From Methylocella silvestris (GTDB taxonomy: Bacteria; Pseudomonadota; Alphaproteobacteria; Rhizobiales; Beijerinckiaceae): DNA of 64,000 nucleotides. Below the pieces are notes generated by a model. The model was not told the origin of the DNA, made no database searches, and saw nothing but the letters and a program-made list of their open reading frames with translations. This document shows, piece after piece, positions 40,629 through 49,743 of this stretch (position 1 is its first letter; each line of letters opens with the position of its first letter). The position numbers and the translations under genes were made by a program. The DNA is taken from positions 20,493 through 84,492 of the forward strand of contig NZ_PDZR01000021.1 in assembly GCF_002891535.1 (NCBI RefSeq). Reading direction: 5' to 3'.

Positions 40629-41705
40629 ATGGCCGACTCAATTCAAAATTCGGCAGGCGCGCCGACGCTTGCGCAAGCGATTATCGATACAATCCCCGAG
40701 CCGTTCGTCGTGCTCGACGATCACTTGTGCGTGGTGGGAGCGACCCGCGCTTTTTACCAGACTTTTCAAGTTGATCCCGAGGGGACCCTGGGCCGCCCGC
40801 TTTACGGGTTAGGCGAAGGCGAGTGGGGCTTTCCCGAGCTTCGGCTGCTTTTGGAAACAATTCTTCCCGAACGCGCCACAATGAACGACTTCGAGATCAC
40901 GCACGACTTTGCCAACCTCGGCCGTAAAACCCTGGTGCTGAGCGCGCGAAGGGTGCTTTCCAGCGACAGCGCCAACGCGACGATCCTGCTGTCCTTCACA
41001 GATATAACGACCCGGCGCGCGCACGAACGCGAGAAGGAGGAGCTTCTCGAGCAGACCCAGGAGCTGTTGCAGCAGAAACAGGTTCTTCTCGAGGAAATGG
41101 AGCATCGCGTCGCCAACAGCCTGCAGATGATCGCGAGCATACTTCTTCTGAAGGCGCGCGCCGTGACGTCCGAGGAAACGCGGGTGCATCTTCAGGACGC
41201 GCATCAACGCGTCATGTCGATCGCGGCGGTGCAAAAACACCTCCATGCGTCGAGTGGCGTGCGCGAGATCGAGGTGAGTTCCTATCTGTCGACGCTGTGC
41301 GGCAGTCTGGCGGCTTCCATGGTCGGCGACGATCAGCCCATCGAGGTTAAGGTGGAGGCGGATGAGGGCACCATTGATTCGGCCAATGCGGTCAGTATCG
41401 GCCTGATCGTGACTGAACTTTTAATCAACGCGATTAAATACGCCTTCCCCGTTGATAAAGTCGATGCGCGGGTCCTTGTGACGTATGAAATCAAAGGCTC
41501 GGACTGGAAACTGACCGTCGCAGACAATGGGGTTGGCAAAGGCCTGAGCACGGCGCGCGGCGCCGATAGCGGGCTTGGAACCGCCATCGTCAGCGCTCTT
41601 ACTCACCAACTCGACGCTAAATTTGCAGTGGTCAGTGACGCAACCGGCACGAGCGCATCAATCACGCGCGCAACTTTCACGTCGCGTCCGGCGCCGGCGC
41701 CGTGA
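40629..41705 (+). CDS. PAS - HisKA_2 sensor histidine kinase (HWE-like)
   Basis: 358 residues from the ATG at 40629. An N-terminal PAS-like domain (IIDTIPEPFVVLDDHLCVVGATRAFY) is followed by a coiled coil (REKEELLEQTQELLQQKQVLLEEM). The phosphoacceptor motif EHRVANSLQMIASILLLKAR comes next, then the ATP-binding domain with N-box ELLINAIKYAF and VADNGVGK. HisKA_2 kinases are common in Hyphomicrobiales and often work with a light-, stress- or PAS-linked signal through a PhyR-type or CheY-type partner. No regulator is encoded next to it. No transmembrane segment is visible, so it is probably cytosolic. Confidence 0.92.
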   Translation: MADSIQNSAGAPTLAQAIIDTIPEPFVVLDDHLCVVGATRAFYQTFQVDPEGTLGRPLYGLGEGEWGFPELRLLLETILPERATMNDFEITHDFANLGRKTLVLSARRVLSSDSANATILLSFTDITTRRAHEREKEELLEQTQELLQQKQVLLEEMEHRVANSLQMIASILLLKARAVTSEETRVHLQDAHQRVMSIAAVQKHLHASSGVREIEVSSYLSTLCGSLAASMVGDDQPIEVKVEADEGTIDSANAVSIGLIVTELLINAIKYAFPVDKVDARVLVTYEIKGSDWKLTVADNGVGKGLSTARGADSGLGTAIVSALTHQLDAKFAVVSDATGTSASITRATFTSRPAPAP

Positions 41706-41819
41706 AGGTAGGCGACTTTGCTAGGCCCTCCGCACGCCAATGTCCTGCCGGCGCTGCCGCGCCGGAGGAATGGCGTCTGGCCTAAACGGCGGAGGCGAAG
41801 CCACGCGGGCGGAGCGGGC

Positions 41820-41984
41820 TTAAAGCCGCCCCGTGAGAAGCAAAACGACGACGATAATCAGTATGATACCGATGACGCCAACGCCGCCGTTGCCGAAGCC
41901 GTATCCGTAGCCGCCGAAGCGGCCGCTGAACCCGCCGAGCAAAAAGATAATGAGAATGATAACGAGGATGAGTCCGAGCGACAT
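41820..41984 (-). CDS. DUF3309 family small membrane protein
   Basis: 54 residues, too short for many gene callers. It starts SLGLILVIILIIFLLGGF, has a central Gly/Tyr/Phe-rich turn (GRFGGYGYGFGNGG) and a second hydrophobic helix (GIILIIVVVLLLTG). This two-helix layout is the DUF3309 family. AAGG lies 9 nt before the ATG at 41984. Function unknown; small membrane protein of possible stress role. Confidence 0.85.
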   Translation of the reverse strand: MSLGLILVIILIIFLLGGFSGRFGGYGYGFGNGGVGVIGIILIIVVVLLLTGRL

Positions 41985-42226
41985 GATGCTAGCCTTTCAA
42001 GCAAGGGCGTCGGTGCGCCCTACATTAGCATCTATCTCCTCGCTGACGCCATCTCCGATCCATCTTCAGCAGCGGTTTTTGCCTACAGGCCTCACGCCAC
42101 TATCCGGATTTCCCGACACGACGGCGCCCTGGCCAGACTCGCCTGGACGCCGGCCGCGAGTTGATCCCACGCGCTGGGGCTCCGCGCCCCTCAGAATCTG
42201 CGAACGAACCGACAGCCGGCCGAAGA

Positions 42227-43528
42227 TCACGATCCGTCCAGGGTCTTCAGCAAGGCGGCAATCTTGATCGTTGCGAAATTGGAGAACGTGTCGGAGATCG
42301 CGTAGGGCAGGATGATCTGATCGTGGTGACGTATTGCGCCGCATGTATAGACAACGTTGGGGACGTAGCCTTCACGCTCGGAGGGATCGGGCCTGACCAG
42401 CGGCTCGCGCGAACGCGCCAACACCTTGGAGGGATCGTTTCGATCAAGAAGGACTGCGCCGATCGAATATTTTCGGACCGGGCCAACGCCGTGGGTCAAC
42501 AGCAGCCAGCCCTCGTCAAGCTCGATCGGAGATCCGCAATTGCCGATCTGCACAAATTCCCAGGGGAACCGGGGCTTCAGAAAGGGCTGGCCGCCGTCCC
42601 ATGCGTATAGATCGTCCGAATAGATGAGGTAGAGATTCTCATTATCCTGCCGCCCGATCATGGCGTATTTGCCGTTGATCTTCCTCGGGAACAGGGCCAT
42701 GCCCTTGTTGCGCGCGGCGGAGCCCTTAAGAGGTGACAGCCGGAACGATACGAAGTCCGAGGTCTCCAGTAATTCGGATCTTATCGCCGCGCCGCTATAG
42801 GCCGTATAGGTCGCGTAAAATGTCTTCTTTCCGTCATCGAAGAACTCAACGAAGCGCGCGTCTTCGATGCCGTTCGTCTGCGTTTCGGTAATCGGAAAGA
42901 TAACCCGTTCGCTGATGTCTTCGTTCGGCTTGAAAATCACGTCAACGCGATCGCCATAGGGTCCCGGGATCCGCTTCGTCACTTTTGGAATTGATGCGAG
43001 CCGCGCTGGCGGATCGACGCTCACGGCGCCATCGGCCGCAATGGTTCCCGATCGAAACGTCAGCGACGAAATATGCCCTTCTCCTACCCCGCGGAGGCTG
43101 AGGATAAAGCGGCTGCCGCCCTCCGGCGCCCCGGACTGATCTGGATGCAACACGATGCTGGGGTTGAATAAGGCGGCCGCCTCGAAGGAATATTCGTGCA
43201 GAAAATAGGCTCCAACCAGTTGGCGCTGTATCTTGCTGAAAGTGGAATGCGCGCTGAATGCGTCTTCCATTTCGTCCGCTCGCGCTTCAAAAGTTTCCAA
43301 TAGGTTGCGATGGCGGCCGTTGAAATTCTCGAGGACATCGTCGAGCTGGTGAGCGGCCGTGTCGAGATCGAGGGCCAGCACGCGTTCGACGATATGGTTG
43401 GCGCGCGTCTTGTCGGTGGGATTGAGATCGCGCGGCTCGGTCGCCGGCTTGAACGGCCGCACGACCACCCGCGCGGGGTCAGGGCGTAGATACAGCGCCT
43501 GCCGATTGAGGAATTTGGCTTGTGACAA
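42227..43528 (-). CDS. GH130-type glycosidase/phosphorylase
   Basis: 433 residues from a TTG at 43528 supported by GAGGG 5 nt before; no ATG fits the conserved N-terminus. The five-bladed beta-propeller pattern of GH130 is seen, with segments like NGIEDARFVEFFDD (the Glu-Asp pair of the active site), GKYAMIGRQDNENLYLIYSDDL and EGYVPNVVYTCGAI. GH130 enzymes act on beta-mannosides, most by phosphorolysis giving mannose 1-phosphate. It overlaps the GT4 gene by 50 nt and manA lies upstream, making manA-GT4-GH130 one unit. Confidence 0.85.
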   Translation of the reverse strand: MSQAKFLNRQALYLRPDPARVVVRPFKPATEPRDLNPTDKTRANHIVERVLALDLDTAAHQLDDVLENFNGRHRNLLETFEARADEMEDAFSAHSTFSKIQRQLVGAYFLHEYSFEAAALFNPSIVLHPDQSGAPEGGSRFILSLRGVGEGHISSLTFRSGTIAADGAVSVDPPARLASIPKVTKRIPGPYGDRVDVIFKPNEDISERVIFPITETQTNGIEDARFVEFFDDGKKTFYATYTAYSGAAIRSELLETSDFVSFRLSPLKGSAARNKGMALFPRKINGKYAMIGRQDNENLYLIYSDDLYAWDGGQPFLKPRFPWEFVQIGNCGSPIELDEGWLLLTHGVGPVRKYSIGAVLLDRNDPSKVLARSREPLVRPDPSEREGYVPNVVYTCGAIRHHDQIILPYAISDTFSNFATIKIAALLKTLDGS

Positions 43529-45845
43529 AGCGCCCTCGGTTTGTTTGAGAGATTTCGGCGAGTTTCGACGAAGAGGGCAGAAGCGGCGCAGGCTTGACGC
43601 GATCCCCGTTAAGTCGGGCGAGCTGGCGGATTTCCGCGAGGCTGAGAAGGTAGGATACCACAGACTCGCCGCCCCTGTTCTCGTTCGGGCGGTCAGGGTG
43701 CAGGCCGTCGCGGCAACTCCCCGTGTCCACGTCGACCAAAGCGGCGGACAGATCATTGCGGCCAAGAAACCAGGCGAAGGCTCGCGCCGCGCCGGCCGTC
43801 CATTCGGGATCGCCATCCGCGCGCCACGCCGCAAGACAGGCCGAGATCGTCGCTGCGGCTTCGAGCGGCTGTTGATCGAACGCCTTCGGCGGCTTGCGCT
43901 TGTCGCCAAAACTGTTCGAACCGACCGGTCTGAACACGCCCGCGGGCGTCGTCTGGATTGTCATGAGCCAGCGCAAGGATCTGAGGCCAGCCTTGACATA
44001 GGAAGGCGCGCCCATCGAACGCCCGGTGACGATCAGCGCCTGCGACAAGCGTGCATTGTCGTAGGCAAGGCCATCTTCGAACCAGACCCAATCGTCCGTT
44101 TCCGTTAATGACATGATGGACATCAGCCTGTCAGCGAGGGCGCCCTGGATGCGTAGCGCGGTCGGATTCCGTGCGACGGCGCAATAGGCCTCGAGGCCGA
44201 GCAAGGCAAAGCCCCAGGCGCGGGGCGATCGGAAGCTGACGACGGTCGGCAGCGCCTCCATGAACAAGGCGGCAGCCCAACGCCGGCGCGACGGGCTGGC
44301 GTCGCTTCGCGCGCACTCCCCCAAAGACCAAAGCGTGCGGCCGTGGCTATCCTCTGAGCCGCGGTCTTCAAGCCAGCGCCGATCGAAGCTCATAAAATTG
44401 CGAAACATCTTCGTGTCGGGATTCCAGGCGTGTTGCACGAAAGCGGCGAAACGTGACGTCAATGCTTCCGGCAAACGCCGCTCGCCCGGCGCATTGAGCG
44501 CGCAGGCCACCAGCAGCGCGCGGGCATTGTCGTCGACGCAATAGCCGTGGAGGCGGTCCGGCACATCGAAGACCGCATGCTGGAACAGCCCGGTATCGTC
44601 GCACATCGAGAGAAAATGGCTAAGTTGCATCTCCGGGTGCGGCTGAGCTTCGCGCTCGATCGCGCTGCGTTCAGGCAGGAGGACGATTTTCGGACGATCC
44701 GCCTTGCGGGCGGAATTGAACACTTCGACGTAACGTTCCGCGGTTCGTTCCCATGTCATCGATCGGCTGCTTGAATAGGCTCGCTTGCGCATGGCCTGCC
44801 GGCGCGCATCGTCGGTTAGCAATCCCGCTACGGCGCTGCCAGTCGCGCCGGCGTCGCCGAATGGAACGAGAAGCCCGCGACCGTCGGCGAGCAGCTCGCG
44901 CGCATGCCAGTAGGGCGTCGAAACGACCGCCTTTCCGAGCCCGAAGCTGTTGGCCAATGTGCCAGACGTCATCTGCGCCTCGTTGAGATAGGGCGTGACA
45001 TAGACGTCGCACATCGAGATGAATTCGAGCAGCGTCGATTGATCGACGAACTGGTCGAGAAATACGACATGGTCCTCGACGCCAAGCGCCAGGGCGCGTT
45101 CAATGAGGCTCTCGCGGTAGACTTCGCCGTGGTCGCGGACAAGATTTGGATGCGTCGCGCCAAGAACGACATAGACGGCGTCGGGGCAGCTTTTCAGGAC
45201 GCAGGGCATGGCGTCGATCATCACCTCGACGCCCTTGTTGGGGGAAAGCAGACCAAACGTTAAAATGACGGCTTTGCCGCCGAAGCCAAATTTGATCTTC
45301 GCCTGATCCGGCTGGGCAAAGGCGACGTCGGGGATCCCGTGCGGTATCAGCTCGATCTTGTCCGCAGGCGCCTGGTAGACGTCGCGGAGCAACTCCCGGC
45401 CTTTCTCGGCCATGACGACGAGCTTTGCCGATGACGCGATGATCCGATCCATGACGCCGCGTTGCAGCGGCGTCGGCGCGGCCAGAATTGTATGAAGCGT
45501 TGTCACGACCGGCATGGTCAGAGGAGCCAGCAGCGTCATGACGCGCTTGCCCGCTTCGTCGCCGTAGATGCCGAATTCATGCTGGAGAGACGCCACATCG
45601 AACTGGCCGGCATTCAGGAAGACCGCGGCGCGGATGTAGTCGTCCGTCTTGTCGTCATTGACCTCAAAGCCGACGACAGGCGGATAGTCGTAGGAATGAC
45701 CGCGATCGTTCATGGCGACGATCTGTGTCTTCAAATCCGGGAATGAGGACGCGATCGCGCGCTGCAAATCATTCGTGAAGGTGGCGATGCCGCAGCGGCG
45801 CGGAAGCGAATTGCCGATAAAGGCGACGCGACTGAGGCGGGTCAT
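43479..45845 (-). CDS. Fused GT4 glycosyltransferase with C-terminal helical-toroid domain
   Basis: 788 residues; the ATG at 45845 overlaps the manA stop by four bases. Residues 1-370 are a GT-B glycosyltransferase: FIGNSLPRRCGIATF, ASLQHEFGIYG, LIPHGIPDV, GLLSPNKGVEVM, and the E-x7-E-like NEAQMTSGTLANSF region. Residues about 400-760 are alpha-helical, with HGYCVDDNARALL, SHGRTLWSLGE, WVWFEDGLAYDNARL and GDPEWTAGAARAF. These look like an (alpha/alpha)6 toroid. I infer transfer or processing of a sugar, probably mannose from the context. It is the middle gene of manA-GT4-GH130. Confidence 0.85.
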   Translation of the reverse strand: MTRLSRVAFIGNSLPRRCGIATFTNDLQRAIASSFPDLKTQIVAMNDRGHSYDYPPVVGFEVNDDKTDDYIRAAVFLNAGQFDVASLQHEFGIYGDEAGKRVMTLLAPLTMPVVTTLHTILAAPTPLQRGVMDRIIASSAKLVVMAEKGRELLRDVYQAPADKIELIPHGIPDVAFAQPDQAKIKFGFGGKAVILTFGLLSPNKGVEVMIDAMPCVLKSCPDAVYVVLGATHPNLVRDHGEVYRESLIERALALGVEDHVVFLDQFVDQSTLLEFISMCDVYVTPYLNEAQMTSGTLANSFGLGKAVVSTPYWHARELLADGRGLLVPFGDAGATGSAVAGLLTDDARRQAMRKRAYSSSRSMTWERTAERYVEVFNSARKADRPKIVLLPERSAIEREAQPHPEMQLSHFLSMCDDTGLFQHAVFDVPDRLHGYCVDDNARALLVACALNAPGERRLPEALTSRFAAFVQHAWNPDTKMFRNFMSFDRRWLEDRGSEDSHGRTLWSLGECARSDASPSRRRWAAALFMEALPTVVSFRSPRAWGFALLGLEAYCAVARNPTALRIQGALADRLMSIMSLTETDDWVWFEDGLAYDNARLSQALIVTGRSMGAPSYVKAGLRSLRWLMTIQTTPAGVFRPVGSNSFGDKRKPPKAFDQQPLEAAATISACLAAWRADGDPEWTAGAARAFAWFLGRNDLSAALVDVDTGSCRDGLHPDRPNENRGGESVVSYLLSLAEIRQLARLNGDRVKPAPLLPSSSKLAEISQTNRGRFVTSQIPQSAGAVSTP

Positions 45846-46786
45846 GGCCGCGCCCCCGTCCCGTTGGATGGACGCAAGGCTGGTTGGCGCGGCCGCGAAA
45901 CGTCGCGAACCGCGGCAAGGGCGCTCTTGTCGGTCAGATTGTGCAGAATGTCGCCGATCGGCTTCGGGCCTGGATAGGCCAACAGGCCGGTAAAGCCGTT
46001 GGCGCCAACCCTTATCTCGGCATCGTCTTCCTCGATGAAAGCAGCTTCGCCGGCGATCGCCTTGACTGGCCCGATCTGCGCGTCGCCCTTGACGGCGAAG
46101 AGCCATGCCTCGCTCTCCGCATGCAGATCCCAACTCGATTTCGGCGCCAAAACGATTCGTTCGACGATGAAATGCGGGCTGGATATGAGCAGCGTGCGGG
46201 CGTCGGACAGGCGCTCTTGAGCGGGCTGAGGGTCTGCCGGGCCCGTATGTGCGGCGGCCACCGCATTGTTCAAATGAAGCTCCCGGCCCCGGCCGTAATC
46301 GAACAGGCGGAATGTGGCCTCGCTTCTTTGCTGAATTTCCGCAATCACCAGCCCCGCTCCGATGGCGTGAATGGCGCCGGCCGGAACGAAAACGATCTCG
46401 TCGGCCGCGACGCGGCGCCATTGAATGAGCCCCGCTATCGAGCCGTCCTCGATCGCGCTGCGCAATTGCGCGGGCTTGACCGGCCGCTTCAGCCCGATGG
46501 CGACTTTTGCTCCGGGGGCGGCCGAGAGAATATACCAGGCCTCGCTTTTGCCGTTGGCGAGGCCGATCGATTGCGCGAAGGCGTCATCCGGATGGACCTG
46601 GATCGACAGCGGCTCCTTGGTAAACAGGAGTTTGAGAAGCAGCGCCGGATCGGGCGCGTTCAGGTTGGCGCGCTGAAACCACAGTTCGCCGACCGCTTTA
46701 TCGTCGTGAATTTTGCTCCACGGCCGCAGATCGGTGCTGCCCCAGGGCTTATGAACAATCCGAGCGGACGCATATTCGATCGTCAT
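45842..46786 (-). CDS. manA: Mannose-6-phosphate isomerase class I
   Basis: 314 residues, shorter than classical ManA, matching the bacterial short type. Metal ligands and active-site segments: SIQVHPDDAFAQ (HxxDD), FVPAGAIHAIGAG, SEAWYIL, and the YGRGRELH stretch. It interconverts fructose 6-phosphate and mannose 6-phosphate and so feeds mannose metabolism. AGGAG lies just before the ATG at 46786. First gene of a three-gene overlapping unit with GT4 and GH130. Confidence 0.9.
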   Translation of the reverse strand: MTIEYASARIVHKPWGSTDLRPWSKIHDDKAVGELWFQRANLNAPDPALLLKLLFTKEPLSIQVHPDDAFAQSIGLANGKSEAWYILSAAPGAKVAIGLKRPVKPAQLRSAIEDGSIAGLIQWRRVAADEIVFVPAGAIHAIGAGLVIAEIQQRSEATFRLFDYGRGRELHLNNAVAAAHTGPADPQPAQERLSDARTLLISSPHFIVERIVLAPKSSWDLHAESEAWLFAVKGDAQIGPVKAIAGEAAFIEEDDAEIRVGANGFTGLLAYPGPKPIGDILHNLTDKSALAAVRDVSRPRQPALRPSNGTGARP

Positions 46787-46838
46787 GATGTTCTCCTGAT
46801 GCGTCGGCTCAGATCGGCGCCATGCAGCGTCCGAGACG

Positions 46839-47144
46839 TCAGCGCGGCCAATTGGAGGCGGGCGGCAATTCGCCAGCGACGTCTACGTGAGCGGCGTTGC
46901 CCTGCGAACGCAGCTGCTTGTCGGAAAACAGGAGGTTCAGAACACGGCCGTCCGCGGTGCGTAGCTGCAGGTCCTTGCGGCCGAATGCTCCGCGCAACGC
47001 TTCCGAAGACATGCGGATTTCACCCGAGCCGGCGACCTGGCCGTTCTTCGTCATAAATCCGTCAAAATCATATTCGGCGGGACCGGCTGTCGCGCCGCCA
47101 TAGGTCAGAACGCCGGCGCCGCTTAGGCCGCCAAGATACAGCAT
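46839..47144 (-). CDS. Conserved hypothetical protein, 101 residues
   Basis: 101 residues. Gly-rich N-terminus (LYLGGLSGAGVLTYGG) followed by DFDGFMTKNGQVAGSGEIRM, LQLRTADGRVLNLLFSDKQLR and a short AHVDVAGELPPASNW tail. I recognise this pattern as a Hyphomicrobiales hypothetical family without known function. It lies 52 bp upstream of manA on the same strand, so it may be part of that operon. The ATG at 47144 has AAAGG about 10 nt upstream. Confidence 0.75.
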   Translation of the reverse strand: MLYLGGLSGAGVLTYGGATAGPAEYDFDGFMTKNGQVAGSGEIRMSSEALRGAFGRKDLQLRTADGRVLNLLFSDKQLRSQGNAAHVDVAGELPPASNWPR

Positions 47145-47291
47145 GTTCGGGCGCCTTTCTCAGAACTGCGCACGACCAGTCGCGCGCCAGATATTCCGGT
47201 TTGGCGCGAGCACGGGGGAGGCGCGCTCCCGCCGGTTGCGGCCGGCCGGCGCCTGAGCAGGATCGCCGTTTCGACGGCGGGAATGCGCCCT

Positions 47292-47423
47292 TTACCCCTT
47301 TTTCTTGGGAAGTCCGATCGAAGCCGTCATGCCTTTGGCCAGCAGAGGCGAAACTGCGACGGCTTCCTTCGCCTTTTTCGGCTTTCGAATCTCGCGATTG
47401 CTGCGCTTTTGCTCTTTCGCCAT
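47292..47423 (-). CDS. Very small basic protein (43 residues)
   Basis: 43 residues from the ATG at 47423 with a strong GGGAGGG site. Sequence is Lys-rich (MAKEQKRSNREIRKPKKAK) with a hydrophobic turn and KKKG end. Small proteins of this look recur in Hyphomicrobiales; function unknown. A longer frame opens at 47510, but the strong site supports the short product. Confidence 0.65.
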   Translation of the reverse strand: MAKEQKRSNREIRKPKKAKEAVAVSPLLAKGMTASIGLPKKKG

Positions 47424-47471
47424 GCGTCCCTCCCAAGAGAAATCCGCCCCGCTGTCCACGGGTCGGCAAAC

Positions 47472-47506
47472 AAAAAGCCCCGCCGCCCTGGTGAGGCGCG
47501 GGGCCA
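47472..47506 (-). terminator. Rho-independent terminator of cspA
   Basis: On the minus strand GCCCCGCGCC pairs with GGCGGCGGGGC with one bulged base, followed by TTTTTG. It lies about 180 bp beyond the cspA stop and just before the small basic protein gene. Confidence 0.7.
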
Positions 47507-47685
47507 GCAAAGCGGCCAGAGCCTATTTCGACCTGAATGGAATCATCCGGTCAAAAAACGCTCCGGCGCCTCATCGGGTGGGCATGCCGCCCCGATCACC
47601 CGCGCGCCGACCAGTGCATCCGTGGTCGCCATTGCGGGGTGATGCTTGTCCGGCGGACCTGGCGAACCAGGGCCGCGCGCCGCAT

Positions 47686-47898
47686 TCAGCCCAGAAGCTT
47701 GAGATTGTCCGCGGACATTTTTCCGCTTTTGCGGTCGGCGACGAGCTCGAAGCCAACTTTCTGGCCTTCTTGCAGATCGCCAATGCCCGCGCGCTCGACG
47801 GCGCTGATGTGAACAAAGGCGTCATTGCCGCCATCGTCCGGCGCGATAAAGCCGAAGCCCTTCTGGGAGTTAAACCATTTAACGGTTCCCGTAGTCAC
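47686..47898 (-). CDS. cspA: Cold-shock protein
   Basis: 70 residues. The RNA-binding motifs [12 protein letters not shown] and DAFVHISAV are complete, and the fold ends in the DNLKLL segment. It binds single-stranded nucleic acid and helps RNA unfolding at low temperature or in other stress. The start is a GTG at 47898; the region before it is an untranslated leader with a small hairpin. A terminator follows at 47472. Confidence 0.95.
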   Translation of the reverse strand: MTTGTVKWFNSQKGFGFIAPDDGGNDAFVHISAVERAGIGDLQEGQKVGFELVADRKSGKMSADNLKLLG

Positions 47899-48210
47899 AA
47901 GGAAACTCTTTCATAAACAGAGATAAAGTGTACCCGCTCGCGCGGGCAATCGAAAACTGAATGTTCGGTTGAGAATTATCAGCGAGGCTCCGATTTGACC
48001 CATTCAGGGCCAAGTATCAGGCCGTCGATCGATTTACCTAATATGATCCCGCAGCTATAAATTTACAAGCACGATGTCTTTTTTTATTTGAAAGAAGAGA
48101 TATAGGTTCAGAAAGCGCGCTAATTTTTGGATTTAGCTGCCGAGAAAATATTTCCCGCCGAGATAATCGAGCACAGGAGGGCGGGCTGGCTGGGGAAATG
48201 GCGCAGCTTC
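47899..48210. other. cspA leader and promoter region
   Basis: About 310 bp with no gene. The first 60 bp upstream of cspA hold a CCCGC..GCGGG hairpin at 47933-47946, suited to a cold-shock leader. 47980-48130 is AT-rich and probably carries the promoter. The remaining 80 bp is the region beyond the moaA stop. Confidence 0.5.
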
Positions 48211-49254
48211 CTACCCCCCGGTGACGCTCATATGCCGCGTCACGGCCGGTTTCGCGCTGCGACGGTTGATAATGAAATCATGCCCCTTGGGTTTGCGCGC
48301 AATCGCCGCCGCGATCGTCTCATTCAGCAATTCATCGGACGGCGAGGCGCGCAGCGGCGCGCGGAGATCGGCCGCGTCTTCCTGCCCGAGGCACATATAC
48401 AGCGTTCCGGTGCAGGTAACGCGCACCCGGTTGCAGCTCTCGCAGAAATTATGAGTGTGCGGCGTGATGAAGCCAAGGCGCCCGCCGGTTTCTGCGACGC
48501 GAACATAACGGGCCGGGCCGCCGGTGCGATGGTCGGTCGGCAGCAGCGTGTAGAGCTCCGACAGCCGCCGCTCGACCGCACTCAGAGGCAGAAACTGATG
48601 CGTGCGCTCCGCTTCAATCTTGCCGAGAGGCATCACCTCGATCAGGGTGAGATCGGCGCCGCGCCGATGCGCCCATTCCAGCATGCGCGGGATCTCATCG
48701 TCATTGACGCCCGCCAGTGCGACCATATTGATCTTCAGGGCGATGCCGGCGTCCTGGGCGGCGTCGGCGCCGCGCAAAACCTGCGCGAAATCGCCCCACC
48801 GCGTAATGCTTTTGAACTTTGCCGGATCGAGCGTATCGAGCGACAGATTGAGGCGCCGCACGCCCGCGGCGGCGAGATCGGCGGCGTAGCCGGCGAGTTG
48901 CGAGCCGTTCGTGGTGAGCGTCAATTCTTCGAGAGCGCCGGACTCGAGATGGCGGGACAGGGAGCGGAAGAAACCCATCACGCCCCGCCGCACCAGCGGT
49001 TCGCCGCCCGTGATGCGCAGCCGGCGCACGCCGCGCGCGACGAATGCCGAGCACAGGCGGTCCAGCTCCTCGAAGGTGAGAACGTCGCGCTTCGGCAGAA
49101 AATTCATGTCTTCCGACATGCAATAGACGCAGCGCATGTCGCAGCGGTCGGTCACGGAAACGCGCACATAGGAAATCATGCGCCCGAACGGATCGACGAG
49201 CGGCGATCGAGAGGACGCTTCGGGGGCTTTGGCGATCGGTGTAAAAACGGACAT
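48211..49254 (-). CDS. moaA: GTP 3',8-cyclase MoaA
   Basis: 347 residues. N-terminal radical-SAM cluster motif CDMRCVYC (CxxxCxxC), [11 protein letters not shown], and the C-terminal second cluster motif [11 protein letters not shown], ending in a family-typical GG. It converts GTP to the 3',8-cyclo precursor in molybdenum cofactor synthesis with MoaC. No other Moco gene is next to it. The DUF971 gene lies divergently across 67 bp. Confidence 0.97.
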   Translation of the reverse strand: MSVFTPIAKAPEASSRSPLVDPFGRMISYVRVSVTDRCDMRCVYCMSEDMNFLPKRDVLTFEELDRLCSAFVARGVRRLRITGGEPLVRRGVMGFFRSLSRHLESGALEELTLTTNGSQLAGYAADLAAAGVRRLNLSLDTLDPAKFKSITRWGDFAQVLRGADAAQDAGIALKINMVALAGVNDDEIPRMLEWAHRRGADLTLIEVMPLGKIEAERTHQFLPLSAVERRLSELYTLLPTDHRTGGPARYVRVAETGGRLGFITPHTHNFCESCNRVRVTCTGTLYMCLGQEDAADLRAPLRASPSDELLNETIAAAIARKPKGHDFIINRRSAKPAVTRHMSVTGG

Positions 49255-49321
49255 CTAGACGCTTGCGCTGAAGAGAAATCGGACAGACTGGAACATATAT
49301 AAAGCTCCGTCAGTCGGTTGC

Positions 49322-49720
49322 ATGAAAAAACTTTCCAAAGGGGTCAAAGTGTCGGGTCATTGGCCAAGCGAATTGCGGCTCAGGGAGAAGGGCCGCATCC
49401 TTTACGTCCGTTTCGAGACCGGCGGCGAATATGCGCTCGGCGCCGAATATTTGCGCGTGATGAGCCCAAGCGCGGAGGTGCAGGGTCATAGCGCCAAGGA
49501 TCGCGTCACGATTGGCGGCAAGCGCGATTGCGCCGTCATCGGCGTCGATCCGGTCGGATCCTATGGCGTGCGCCTCAGCTTCGACGACATGCACACGACC
49601 GGCATCTTCACCTGGGATTACCTCTTCGATCTCGGCGCTCATTTTTCGGAAAAATGGGCGCTTTACGAAGCCGAGCTCAAGGCCAAGGGCCTCGATCGCG
49701 ATCGTCCCGGCCAGGCCTGA
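49322..49720 (+). CDS. DUF971 domain protein
   Basis: 132 residues with DUF971 features: WPSELRLREKGRILYVRFETG, YLRVMSPSAEVQGH, and the C-terminal VGSYGVRLSFDDMHTTGIFTWDYLF. DUF971 proteins are often found near Moco or Fe-S genes and occur in Mrp-type fusions; a Moco/Fe-S related role here is inference. No good ribosome-binding site is seen, but an AT-rich -10-like TATATA occurs about 30 bp upstream. Confidence 0.85.
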   Translation: MKKLSKGVKVSGHWPSELRLREKGRILYVRFETGGEYALGAEYLRVMSPSAEVQGHSAKDRVTIGGKRDCAVIGVDPVGSYGVRLSFDDMHTTGIFTWDYLFDLGAHFSEKWALYEAELKAKGLDRDRPGQA

Positions 49721-49743
49721 GGCCAAACGCCCCTTGCGCCGCC

